Under the pieces are notes generated by a model. The model was not told where the DNA came from, made no database searches, and saw only the letters and a program-made list of their open reading frames with translations. The position numbers were made by a program, and so were the translations under genes. Of a stretch of DNA of 5,665 nt, positions 1 to 5,665 are shown in pieces. The DNA is from Spirochaetaceae bacterium (lineage in GTDB: Bacteria; Spirochaetota; Spirochaetia; Treponematales; Breznakiellaceae), in assembly GCA_031284645.1 (NCBI GenBank), contig JAITXS010000149.1, positions 1 to 5,665 of the forward strand, written 5' to 3'. Each line of letters opens with the position of its first letter. Positions within the stretch are counted from its first letter, which is position 1.

Positions 1-2
1 AA

Positions 3-593
3 AAAATCACGGTTATTTACAGCAGTCATCTTCACTTTAAAACAATACAGGCTGATTATTCGGTTTTTGACGAACACAGAGAGTTGTCACAACCATATTA
101 TTTTTCTTTGGGCAGCCTTTCCAAACGGAAAAACATACGCTGGATACTTGAGTATGCTGCATCCCACCCCAAAGAACTGTTTGCCCTTTCCGGAGCTGCT
201 TTACCCACCGTTCACGTGGACGAATTAAACGCCCCACATGGACTTAAAAATATCATTCTGCTGGGCTACCTCGACGACGGCAAAGTAAAAGCCCTTATGG
301 AAAAATGCAAGGCTTTTATCCTGCCCTCTTACTACGAAGGCTTCGGCTTAACCCCGCTTGAAGCCCTTTCCTGCGGAGCGAAAATCATCATCGCCAATGC
401 CGCCAGCCTCCCTGAGATTTACGGTAATACCGCCCATTATATCGACCCTTTTAACACTACTGTTGATTTAGATGCCCTCCTTAAAGAGCCTGTCCAGTCC
501 CCGCAGGCCATACTCCAAAAATACTCCTATGACACATCGGCCCAAATGGTATATAATCTTATTCAGGAGACAGAATATGCTGATACGCTCTAA
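3..593 (+). CDS. GT4 glycosyltransferase, C-terminal part (5' end outside window)
   Basis: The reading frame is open from the left edge (first full codon at 3) to TAA at 591-593, giving 196 residues of a protein whose N-terminal half is missing. A TTG at 84 is not a credible start, because the frame continues upstream with protein-like sequence. The fragment is the nucleotide-sugar-binding Rossmann half of a GT-B, GT4-type enzyme. It opens with a 'SLGSLSKRKNI' strand-loop, the usual 'G-L-x-x-x-K-N' entry to this domain. The 'GYLDD' strand follows, then 'YYEGFGLTPLEALSCG', the E-x7-E motif that contacts the donor (Glu codons at 336 and 360), and then 'ASLPEIYG'. Such enzymes transfer a sugar from a nucleotide donor in the cytoplasm, usually onto a lipid-linked glycan. 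The stop overlaps the hddA start by 17 bases, so it lies in the heptose operon. Donor and acceptor are unknown; a heptosyl or mannosyl role is only a contextual guess. Confidence 0.9.
   Translation, partial: KITVIYSSHLHFKTIQADYSVFDEHRELSQPYYFSLGSLSKRKNIRWILEYAASHPKELFALSGAALPTVHVDELNAPHGLKNIILLGYLDDGKVKALMEKCKAFILPSYYEGFGLTPLEALSCGAKIIIANAASLPEIYGNTAHYIDPFNTTVDLDALLKEPVQSPQAILQKYSYDTSAQMVYNLIQETEYADTL
565..570 (+). promoter_or_regulatory. Ribosome binding site of hddA
   Basis: AGGAGA lies six bases before ATG 577, inside the 3' end of the glycosyltransferase gene. It decides the hddA start: the longer frame beginning at ATG 472 would add 35 residues unlike the family and overlap the upstream gene by about 120 bases. 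Confidence 0.8.
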
Positions 594-1611
594 AGCACCG
601 CTGCGCCTCGGGCTTGCCGGAGGCGGCACCGACATTGCGGCCTATTACAATTTGTTCGGCGGTTTTGTTTTAAACGCGACTATTGATATGTACGCGCACT
701 GCACCATAGAACCGTCAAATAACGGTAAAATCATATTTAATGCGGCGGATCTTGATACGAGCGAAGAATATGAGGCATCTCCCTCCCTTCCCCGATCAGA
801 GGCGCTGTGTCTGCATACCGGCATATACAACCGGATTATCGCCGACTTCTGCAAGAACAAGCCGCTTTCATTTAAGATGACCACCTATTCCGATGCACCC
901 GCAGGTTCCGGCTTAGGCTCTTCGTCCACTATGGTCGTGGCGATTTTAAAAGCGTTTACCGAATGGCTTAATCTGCCGCTCGGTGAGTATGATATCGCTT
1001 CTTTGGCGTATAAAATTGAGCGGGAAGATTTAAACTTGGCCGGAGGGAAACAGGACCAATATGCGGCGACTTTCGGCGGTTTTAATTTTATGGAATTTGA
1101 TAAAAATGAAAAAGTAATCGTAAACCCGCTGCGCTTAAAACGCTGGATACGCAATGAGCTTGAGGCTTCCCTTATTCTTTATTATACAGGTCTATCCCGT
1201 GAAAGCGCGAATATCATTAAAAATCAAATTGAAAACACAAAACAGCACAACACAAAAAGCATGGAAAATATGCATGAGTTAAAAAGGCAGGCTGTTATTA
1301 TGAAAGAAGCGCTTTTAAAAGGCGATTTTAGCGCTTTCTCCGATTGCCTTTTAAAAGGCTGGCAGGCGAAGAAAAATACTGCACAGGCGATTTCAAGCAA
1401 TTTTTTAGATGATTTATACCAATACGCCCTTGATGCAGGCGCGAAATCAGCAAAAATATCCGGTGCCGGCGGCGGAGGTTTTATGATGATCTATTGCGAT
1501 CCCTGTGATAAAATAAAAGTGTTGAATGCGTTAAAAAAGAAAGAAGGACGCGCGCAAACGACAAGCTTTACCGAAACAGGAACACAATCATGGACTATTT
1601 ACAACACTTAA
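577..1611 (+). CDS. hddA: D-glycero-alpha-D-manno-heptose 7-phosphate kinase (GHMP family)
   Basis: A 344-residue cytoplasmic GHMP-superfamily kinase, predicted to phosphorylate C1 of D-glycero-D-manno-heptose 7-phosphate with ATP, giving the alpha-1,7-bisphosphate. All three GHMP motifs are visible. The N-terminal substrate motif 'APLRLGLAGGGTD' is at residues 7-19. The glycine/serine ATP-binding loop 'PAGSGLGSSS' is at 108-117. The C-terminal 'KISGAGGGGFMM' is at 293-304. The segment 'GGKQDQYAATFGGFN' (156-170) is characteristic of the HddA-like sugar-1-kinases, which also include fucose kinase-like members. Length is normal for HddA. ATG 577 is chosen for its AGGAGA six bases upstream and because motif 1 then falls at the expected distance from the N-terminus. 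The gene overlaps the upstream glycosyltransferase by 17 bases and gmhA by 22. The adjacent isomerase, phosphatase and guanylyltransferase make the heptose assignment strong; sequence alone would leave other sugar 1-kinases possible. Confidence 0.9.
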   Translation: MLIRSKAPLRLGLAGGGTDIAAYYNLFGGFVLNATIDMYAHCTIEPSNNGKIIFNAADLDTSEEYEASPSLPRSEALCLHTGIYNRIIADFCKNKPLSFKMTTYSDAPAGSGLGSSSTMVVAILKAFTEWLNLPLGEYDIASLAYKIEREDLNLAGGKQDQYAATFGGFNFMEFDKNEKVIVNPLRLKRWIRNELEASLILYYTGLSRESANIIKNQIENTKQHNTKSMENMHELKRQAVIMKEALLKGDFSAFSDCLLKGWQAKKNTAQAISSNFLDDLYQYALDAGAKSAKISGAGGGGFMMIYCDPCDKIKVLNALKKKEGRAQTTSFTETGTQSWTIYNT

Positions 1612-2234
1612 TTGAACGCTATCCGAAACTGGAAACTGCCAAGAGCAGTATAGATGCGGCCTACCGAGTACTTGTTCATGCCTATGAAAGCCGCCGCAAG
1701 CTGCTTGTCGCGGGAAACGGAGGAAGCGCTGCGGACAGCGAACATCTTGTCGGCGAGCTTATGAAGGGTTTTGTCCGTCCGAGGCCGCCAAAGCGTGAAT
1801 TTTTGGACTCTTTGAACAGAGTTGCTCAAAACGAATCAGATCATGCGGCAGCTGCGTTTATCGCGGACAATGTACAGGGCACGCTTGCGGCTATCGCACT
1901 TACTAACCACAGTGCGCTCAGCACTGCCTGTTTAAACGATATGGACGGAAAGATTATCTTCGCACAGCAAGTCTATGGCTACGGAGAGAGCGGTGATGTT
2001 TTCCTCGGCATATCCACATCGGGAAACGCGAAAAATGTGTATTATGCCGCCATTACGGCAAAAGCAAAAGGCTTAAAAACCATCGCGCTCTCCGGAGGCA
2101 CCGGCGGCCTTCTTGCCGCCGTCTCGGATATTTCAATTATAGTTCCCGAAAAGGAAACCTATAAAGTTCAGGAATTACACCTGCCGGTCTATCACACACT
2201 GGCCCTTATGTTGGAGGAACACTTTTTTTCATGA
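1590..2234 (+). CDS. gmhA: Sedoheptulose 7-phosphate isomerase (phosphoheptose isomerase, SIS domain)
   Basis: A 214-residue SIS-domain protein predicted to convert D-sedoheptulose 7-phosphate to D-glycero-D-manno-heptose 7-phosphate, the first committed step of heptose synthesis. The phosphosugar-binding loop 'AGNGGSAADSEH' is at residues 41-52 and the second SIS loop 'GISTSGNAKNV' at 140-150. By hand comparison with remembered E. coli GmhA, His52 and Glu56 correspond to its His61 and Glu65, and Gln194 and His202 to Gln172 and His180. The metal-binding and catalytic set therefore appears intact. Residues about 62-100 form a longer segment between the first loop and the next core strand than in E. 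coli GmhA, which explains much of the extra length. ATG 1590 has an AGG (1578-1580) at suitable distance and lies 22 bases inside hddA. The end overlaps the next gene as ATGA, suggesting translational coupling. Confidence 0.92.
   Translation: MDYLQHLIERYPKLETAKSSIDAAYRVLVHAYESRRKLLVAGNGGSAADSEHLVGELMKGFVRPRPPKREFLDSLNRVAQNESDHAAAAFIADNVQGTLAAIALTNHSALSTACLNDMDGKIIFAQQVYGYGESGDVFLGISTSGNAKNVYYAAITAKAKGLKTIALSGGTGGLLAAVSDISIIVPEKETYKVQELHLPVYHTLALMLEEHFFS
2213..2217 (+). promoter_or_regulatory. Ribosome binding site of the nucleotidyltransferase-phosphatase fusion
   Basis: GGAGG lies within the last codons of gmhA, 13 bases before ATG 2231. That spacing is longer than ideal. Together with the ATGA stop-start overlap it suggests that translation of the fusion depends at least partly on ribosomes finishing gmhA. 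Confidence 0.5.
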
Positions 2235-3505
2235 AAACCGTGATTATGGCAGGGGGCAAAGGAACGCGGATTGCATCTGTTGCCCGAGACATTCCAAAAC
2301 CCATGATAAAATTGTGGGATAAACCGATACTTGAATATCAAATTGAATCGCTTAAAAGAAGCGGCCTTGATGATATCATTATTGTGATAGGTCATCTCGG
2401 ACATATCATAAAAGATTATTTTGGTGATGGTAAAAAATTCGGCTGCTCTATCTCGTATTACGAGGAAGAATCTCCTTTAGGCACTGCAGGTGCTCTTTAT
2501 AAAATAAAAGATGATCTTGGCGAAGATTTTATCCTGCTCTGCGGCGATATTATTTTTGATATTGATTTTAAGCGCTTTATTGAATTTCATCGGGAGAAAA
2601 AAGCACTTGCTGCCCTTGTCGCTCATCCGAACAGTCATCCCTATGATAGTTCGCTTTTTGTTGTTGATAAAGACATGAGGATCACACAATGGTTACACAA
2701 AGAAGACCCAAGGACTTACTATAAAAATCTGGTCAACGCAGGTCTTCATATAATCAATAAAAAATTATTGGATGATATAAGGCCGCAAACCGAAAAAGTT
2801 GATTTAGACCGGGATTTATTAAAAGCCGCCCTGCCCTCGGGCCGTATTTTTGCGTACCGAACGCCCGAATACGCCAAGGACATGGGCACTCCTGAACGTT
2901 ACGATGAAGTTCTTGATGATATAAAAAACGGCCTTGTTCAAGCGCGTAATTTATCTCAGCCTCAGAGCGCTATTTTTCTTGACCGGGACGGAACCATCAA
3001 TAAATCTGCGGGCTTTGTGCATAAACTTGAAGATTTTATCCTGCTCCCCGGCGCAAGCGAGGCAATCAAAAAAATAAACAACTCGCGCTTTCTTGCTATT
3101 GTTATTACGAATCAGCCGGTTATAGCGCGGGGAGAGCTTGATATAAGGGGTCTTGAAGAAATCCACAATAAAATGGAAACGCTGCTTGGAGAAGGCGGCG
3201 CGTATCTTAACGATATTTTTTACTGTCCGCATCATCCTGATAAAGGCTTTGCCGGTGAAAGAATCGAATACAAGATAGACTGTGCCTGCAGAAAACCAAA
3301 GCCCGGTATGCTTTTACAGGCAGCGGAAAAATACAACATCAATCTTGGAGAGTCATGGATGGTCGGGGATTCAGAGCAGGATTGTGCGGCCGGACGTGCC
3401 GCAGGATGTAAAACCGCCTATATCGGCGATTCCTGCGGTACAAGCGGTGCCGATATGAGCGTTCCAAGTCTCTTTGCATTTACCGCTGCCCTGTTCGGGA
3501 AGTGA
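2231..3505 (+). CDS. Bifunctional heptose-1-phosphate guanylyltransferase / heptose-1,7-bisphosphate 7-phosphatase (HddC-GmhB fusion)
   Basis: A 424-residue protein with two catalytic domains. Residues 1 to about 232 are a sugar-1-phosphate nucleotidyltransferase. It has 'MAGGKGTR' (6-13), 'IPKP' with Lys23, 'PLGTAGAL' (82-89), 'LLCGD' with putative metal ligand Asp106, and 'KDMGTPERY' with Asp217. By context it makes GDP-D-glycero-alpha-D-manno-heptose, like HddC. Residues about 245-424 are a HAD-IIIA phosphatase like GmhB. 'DRDGT' (251-255) holds nucleophile Asp251 and acid/base Asp253. 'TNQPVIARG' is at 293-301. A GmhB-type zinc site is formed by Cys332, His334, Cys351 and Cys353. 'RKPKPGM' and 'VGDSEQD' (Asp380, Asp384) complete the HAD motifs. 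Both halves appear catalytically complete and no stop or frameshift separates them. They carry out consecutive steps: removal of the C7 phosphate, then GMP transfer. The start overlaps gmhA by 4 bases. GDP rather than ADP or another nucleotide is inferred from the neighbouring alpha-specific HddA, not from a specificity residue. Confidence 0.9.
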   Translation: MKTVIMAGGKGTRIASVARDIPKPMIKLWDKPILEYQIESLKRSGLDDIIIVIGHLGHIIKDYFGDGKKFGCSISYYEEESPLGTAGALYKIKDDLGEDFILLCGDIIFDIDFKRFIEFHREKKALAALVAHPNSHPYDSSLFVVDKDMRITQWLHKEDPRTYYKNLVNAGLHIINKKLLDDIRPQTEKVDLDRDLLKAALPSGRIFAYRTPEYAKDMGTPERYDEVLDDIKNGLVQARNLSQPQSAIFLDRDGTINKSAGFVHKLEDFILLPGASEAIKKINNSRFLAIVITNQPVIARGELDIRGLEEIHNKMETLLGEGGAYLNDIFYCPHHPDKGFAGERIEYKIDCACRKPKPGMLLQAAEKYNINLGESWMVGDSEQDCAAGRAAGCKTAYIGDSCGTSGADMSVPSLFAFTAALFGK

Positions 3506-3514
3506 CGAAAGAAA

Positions 3515-4612
3515 ATGAAAGTAGCAATTGTCCATTACTGGCTTGTTAATATGCGCGGCGGAGAGAAAATGCTCTCTGCCCTGCTTGAAATCTTTCCCGA
3601 GGCCGATATATACACTCATGTCTATAATCCGCTCTCGGTATCTCCGCTCATCAATAAACATAAAATAACAAGTTCTTTTATTAACCGCCTTCCTTTCGCA
3701 AAAAAGCTGTATCCAATTTATATGCCGCTTATGCCGGCCGCTCTGAATGATTTTAATTTGCAAGAATATGATTTGATTATTTCAAGCGAAGCAGGCCCGG
3801 CAAAAGGTGTCATTCCCGCCCCCGATGCCTATCATCTTTGTTACTGCCATACGCCGATGCGTTATGTCTGGGACTTGTACCATGAATACTTTAAGAATGC
3901 CCCGCCTCTGCAAAAATTTTTTATGAAACGCCTTGTCCCCTCTCTTCGTGTCTGGGATATCACTTCGTCTTATCTCGTTGACCGCTTTATCACCAATTCA
4001 AACTGGACAGCGAAAAGAATACTGCGTTACTATAACAGAAAAGCTGATGTTGTATTCGGCCCCGCTGATGTTGAAAAATATTTTTGTGTGCAAAGAAATA
4101 TAAAAGACTACTATCTTTTTTTCGGACAGCTTACCGATAACAAAAAAGTTGATATCGCGATTGAGGCCTGTATCAGCATAAAAAGAAAATTGATTATTGC
4201 AGGCGGCGGCGCAAAAAAAAAGCTGATGGAAAAATATAAAAAATCACCTTTTATAGAATTTGCCGGAAGAATCAGTGATGAGCGTTTGATTTCCTGTTTT
4301 GCAGAAGCCAAAGCCCTGCTTTTCCCGGGCATTGAGGATATGGGCCTTGTCCCGATTGAGGCAAACGCAGCCGGATGCCCTGTTATCGCGTACCGGAAAG
4401 GCGGCGTCCTTGATACGATAAAAGAAAATAGTACCGGAATTTTTTTTGACCGGCAGACAAGTGAATCCCTTTCCGCCGCAATATTGGATTTTGAACACAT
4501 TGAGCAGAATTTTCAAAACAGGGAAGTCTTTACTCAATGGACAAAACAATTTTCAAAAGAACTCTTTATTGAACGAGTTAAAAAAATCATTAGCGAAAGA
4601 AAGCGGATATAA
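3515..4612 (+). CDS. GT4 glycosyltransferase, complete
   Basis: A 365-residue GT-B fold glycosyltransferase. The N-terminal acceptor domain begins 'MKVAIVHYWLVNMRGGEK' with the glycine-rich loop at about residues 11-17 and includes 'YCHTPMRYVWD' (110-120), typical of WbaZ-like GT4 enzymes. 'FITNSNWTAKRI' (158-169) leads into the C-terminal half. The donor-binding half has 'FFGQLTDNKKVD' (202-213) with conserved Lys210, 'GRISDERL' (251-258), and 'PGIEDMGLVPIEANAAGCPVI' with the E-x7-E pair Glu274 and Glu282. No membrane segment is evident, so it is probably cytosolic or membrane-peripheral. ATG 3515 follows the fusion gene by 9 bases, with only a purine run (GAAAGAAA) as ribosome site, so it is likely co-transcribed. 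It may transfer heptose from the GDP-heptose made upstream, or mannose or another hexose of the same glycan; the sequence does not decide the donor. Confidence 0.93.
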   Translation: MKVAIVHYWLVNMRGGEKMLSALLEIFPEADIYTHVYNPLSVSPLINKHKITSSFINRLPFAKKLYPIYMPLMPAALNDFNLQEYDLIISSEAGPAKGVIPAPDAYHLCYCHTPMRYVWDLYHEYFKNAPPLQKFFMKRLVPSLRVWDITSSYLVDRFITNSNWTAKRILRYYNRKADVVFGPADVEKYFCVQRNIKDYYLFFGQLTDNKKVDIAIEACISIKRKLIIAGGGAKKKLMEKYKKSPFIEFAGRISDERLISCFAEAKALLFPGIEDMGLVPIEANAAGCPVIAYRKGGVLDTIKENSTGIFFDRQTSESLSAAILDFEHIEQNFQNREVFTQWTKQFSKELFIERVKKIISERKRI

Positions 4613-4688
4613 AGCGCTGCGCATTTAAATCCGAAATCCTCTATCAGATCGCGTTATTCCTGATGATAATAATAAGACATAAAGCGCC
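4613..4688 (+). other. Intergenic gap between glycosyltransferase and radC
   Basis: These 76 bases hold no gene. A weak imperfect stem (about 4642-4647 with 4660-4665, 12-base loop) has no T-run after it, so I do not call a terminator. An AT-rich stretch with GATAAT at 4665-4670 could be a -10 element for radC, but no convincing -35 sits upstream. A nine-base direct repeat ATAAAGCGC occurs at 4609-4617 and 4679-4687, bracketing the gap. Confidence 0.4.
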
Positions 4689-5504
4689 ATGCACTGTACC
4701 ACCTATAAAGAGAGTGTGAAACATATAAGATCTGGAAATCTCCTGGAAGATTTAGAAGATATTAAAAGAATGTATTCCGGTCTCCCGCGCAGGGAAGGTG
4801 CGCGGGAAGAGGGTGGTGAGCTGCGAAGCTGCAATATACCCTACCCTGCCGCGCCCTCTTATATGCCGGAAGCATTACGGCCGCGCGAGCGGCTTTGCCG
4901 TGAGGGACAGGAAGCGCTCTCCGACAGGGAACTGCTCGCCATGCTTCTTAATACCGGTGTTAAAGGGAAAAACGTTATGGTTCTTGCCGGAGAGCTGCTT
5001 GAAAAAATTGATAACGAAAAACGCATACCAACCCTTGAAGATCTCTGTAAACTTACCGGACTTGGACGCTCAAAAGCCTGCTCAATTATTGCTATGCTTG
5101 AGTTTGGCAGACGGCGCTGGGGAACACGGGGTGTCCGCATACGTTACCCCGCAGAAATATTTCAGCTTATCCGTCATTATGCGGACTATCCTCAAGAACG
5201 TTTTATAAGCTTGTCCATGAACGGGGCTCATGAAATTATCGCCACGCGGATTGTTACCGTTGGTTTAGTGAATAAAACGATTGTGCATCCCCGCGAGGTC
5301 TTTGCCGATATAATCGGGGACAGGGCAAGCGCGTTATGTGTTGCTCACAATCACCCTTCAGGCGCCGTAAAACCCTCTCACGAAGATGATGAGGTAACGG
5401 AACGTTTAAAAGACGCATCCGAAATTCTTGGCATACACTTCCTTGATCATATTATATTTACCTGCACTGATTTTTTTAGTTACAGCCATGAAAAACGCCT
5501 GTAG
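4689..5504 (+). CDS. radC: RadC-family protein (HhH plus MPN+/JAMM domain), start uncertain
   Basis: Up to 271 residues. From residue 59 it follows RadC closely: 'RPRERLCREGQEALSDRELL' (64-83), a helix-hairpin-helix-like segment 'LTGLGRSKACSII' (122-134), then the MPN+ domain. The JAMM metal motif is 'HNHPSG' plus 'SHED', with His220, His222, Ser224 and Asp233 in the expected H-x-H-P-S-G-x4-S-x2-D spacing. The metalloprotease-like fold is clear, but the biological role of RadC is unsettled; the old radiation-repair assignment is doubtful and roles in recombination or DNA processing are only suggested. The first 58 residues do not resemble RadC, and residues 31-46 are rich in Gly, Arg and Glu. 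An in-frame TAA at 4680 limits the start to 4689 or later. ATG 4770 and ATG 4863 are alternatives, and none has a good ribosome site. Starting at 4863 gives 213 residues, close to the E. coli length. It is not functionally tied to the heptose genes. Confidence 0.85.
   Translation: MHCTTYKESVKHIRSGNLLEDLEDIKRMYSGLPRREGAREEGGELRSCNIPYPAAPSYMPEALRPRERLCREGQEALSDRELLAMLLNTGVKGKNVMVLAGELLEKIDNEKRIPTLEDLCKLTGLGRSKACSIIAMLEFGRRRWGTRGVRIRYPAEIFQLIRHYADYPQERFISLSMNGAHEIIATRIVTVGLVNKTIVHPREVFADIIGDRASALCVAHNHPSGAVKPSHEDDEVTERLKDASEILGIHFLDHIIFTCTDFFSYSHEKRL
4783..4860 (+). repeat. Cluster of overlapping inverted repeats at the 5' end of radC
   Basis: Three complementary pairings occur in 78 bases. A: TCCCGCGCA (4783-4791) with TGCGCGGGA (4799-4807), a perfect 9-base stem with a 7-base loop. 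B: AAGAGGG (4807-4813) with CCCTCTT (4854-4860), a perfect 7-base stem. C: 4786-4798 with 4840-4853, twelve pairs with one bulged C and one A-A mismatch. C uses the left arm of A, so A and C exclude each other, while A and B can nearly coexist. The cluster ends two bases before ATG 4863. It is either coding for an atypical N-terminus, a structured leader, or a small inserted palindromic element. No T-run follows, so it is not a standard terminator. Confidence 0.55.
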
Positions 5505-5665
5505 TCCCTCAAGGCAATTCCGGAGCGTACATTTCCTGATTTTTATAAGATCAATGCTTGTATACGAATCTATAAAAATGCTGACAATCATTAAACAAAA
5601 AAAATAGTGTTTCATTGCTTGCAAGGTAGTTCATGTTGTAAGTGTATGTAATATATAGAGACTTA
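5505..5665. other. Region after radC with no recognisable gene
   Basis: These 161 AT-rich bases run to the window edge. I see no credible reading frame; the only ATG frames are very short, for example nine codons from 5578. A weak stem AAACA/TGTTT (5593-5597 with 5608-5612) with an A-rich loop is not a convincing terminator. The palindrome CTTGCAAG is at 5618-5625. An AT-rich stretch at about 5645-5657 could be a -10 region for a gene to the right, but no good -35 match accompanies it. Confidence 0.4.

Noticed and set aside
84..86. TTG start for the first glycosyltransferase
   Set aside because: The same frame is open to the left edge with protein-like sequence, and the fragment is only the C-terminal domain, so the true start is upstream of the window.
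472..576. Longer hddA frame starting at ATG 472
   Set aside because: The extra 35 residues overlap the glycosyltransferase by about 120 bases and precede the normal GHMP N-terminus; ATG 577 has a strong, well-spaced ribosome site.
3371..3763. Minus-strand frame of 130 residues across the fusion/glycosyltransferase junction
   Set aside because: It lies antisense to two well-supported genes, has no recognisable motif and looks like a shadow of their codon structure.
4111..4549. Two overlapping minus-strand frames inside the second glycosyltransferase
   Set aside because: Both are fully antisense to a conserved catalytic domain and show no family features.
4446..4628. Plus-strand 60-residue frame over the 3' end of the second glycosyltransferase
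   Set aside because: Out of frame with a complete gene, with no motif of its own and no ribosome site noted.
4640..4668. Possible terminator after the second glycosyltransferase
   Set aside because: The stem is about six pairs with a wobble, the loop is 12 bases, and no T-run follows.
4689..5504. RadC as a mark of a prophage, anti-restriction island or other mobile element
   Set aside because: Some mobile elements carry RadC-like genes, but no integrase, transposase, tRNA or attachment site is visible, and this copy has the HhH-like region of chromosomal RadC.
5406..5624. Minus-strand 72-residue frame over the radC end and downstream region
   Set aside because: Half is antisense to conserved RadC sequence, the rest is AT-rich and low complexity, and no family is recognisable.

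Overview
The window reads as one block of plus-strand genes from a bacterial surface-glycan locus, followed by a housekeeping-type gene. Mid-range base composition, overlapping genes and the style of the proteins fit a Gram-negative-type bacterium. My impression of the fused heptose enzyme and the RadC-like protein leans towards a spirochaete of the Treponema type. That is a weak inference from remembered family resemblance, because no rRNA or marker gene is present.

Layout: (1) positions 3-593 hold the C-terminal part of a GT4 glycosyltransferase whose start lies left of the window. (2) Positions 577-3505 hold three overlapping genes that together encode all four activities needed to make GDP-D-glycero-alpha-D-manno-heptose: a GHMP heptose-7-phosphate kinase (hddA), a SIS-domain sedoheptulose-7-phosphate isomerase (gmhA), and a two-domain protein joining a sugar-1-phosphate nucleotidyltransferase (HddC-like) to a HAD phosphatase (GmhB-like). 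(3) Positions 3515-4612 hold a second, complete GT4 glycosyltransferase. (4) After a 76-base gap, 4689-5504 encodes a RadC/MPN+ (JAMM) protein with an unusual, structure-rich N-terminal extension whose start codon is uncertain. (5) The last 161 bases show no convincing gene.

How the genes work together: GmhA turns sedoheptulose 7-phosphate into D-glycero-D-manno-heptose 7-phosphate. HddA phosphorylates C1 in the alpha configuration, the GmhB-like domain removes the C7 phosphate, and the HddC-like domain transfers GMP to give GDP-heptose. The two flanking GT4 enzymes are natural candidates to transfer this heptose, or other sugars of the same glycan, though their donors cannot be read from sequence. 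Gene overlaps of 17, 22 and 4 bases and a 9-base gap indicate one transcript with translational coupling from the first glycosyltransferase through the second. RadC is probably a separate or only loosely attached unit.

I found no RNA gene, CRISPR array, insertion sequence or obvious terminator. I see no clearly undescribed system. The points most worth a second look are the fused last two pathway enzymes and the set of competing inverted repeats just inside (or just upstream of) radC.
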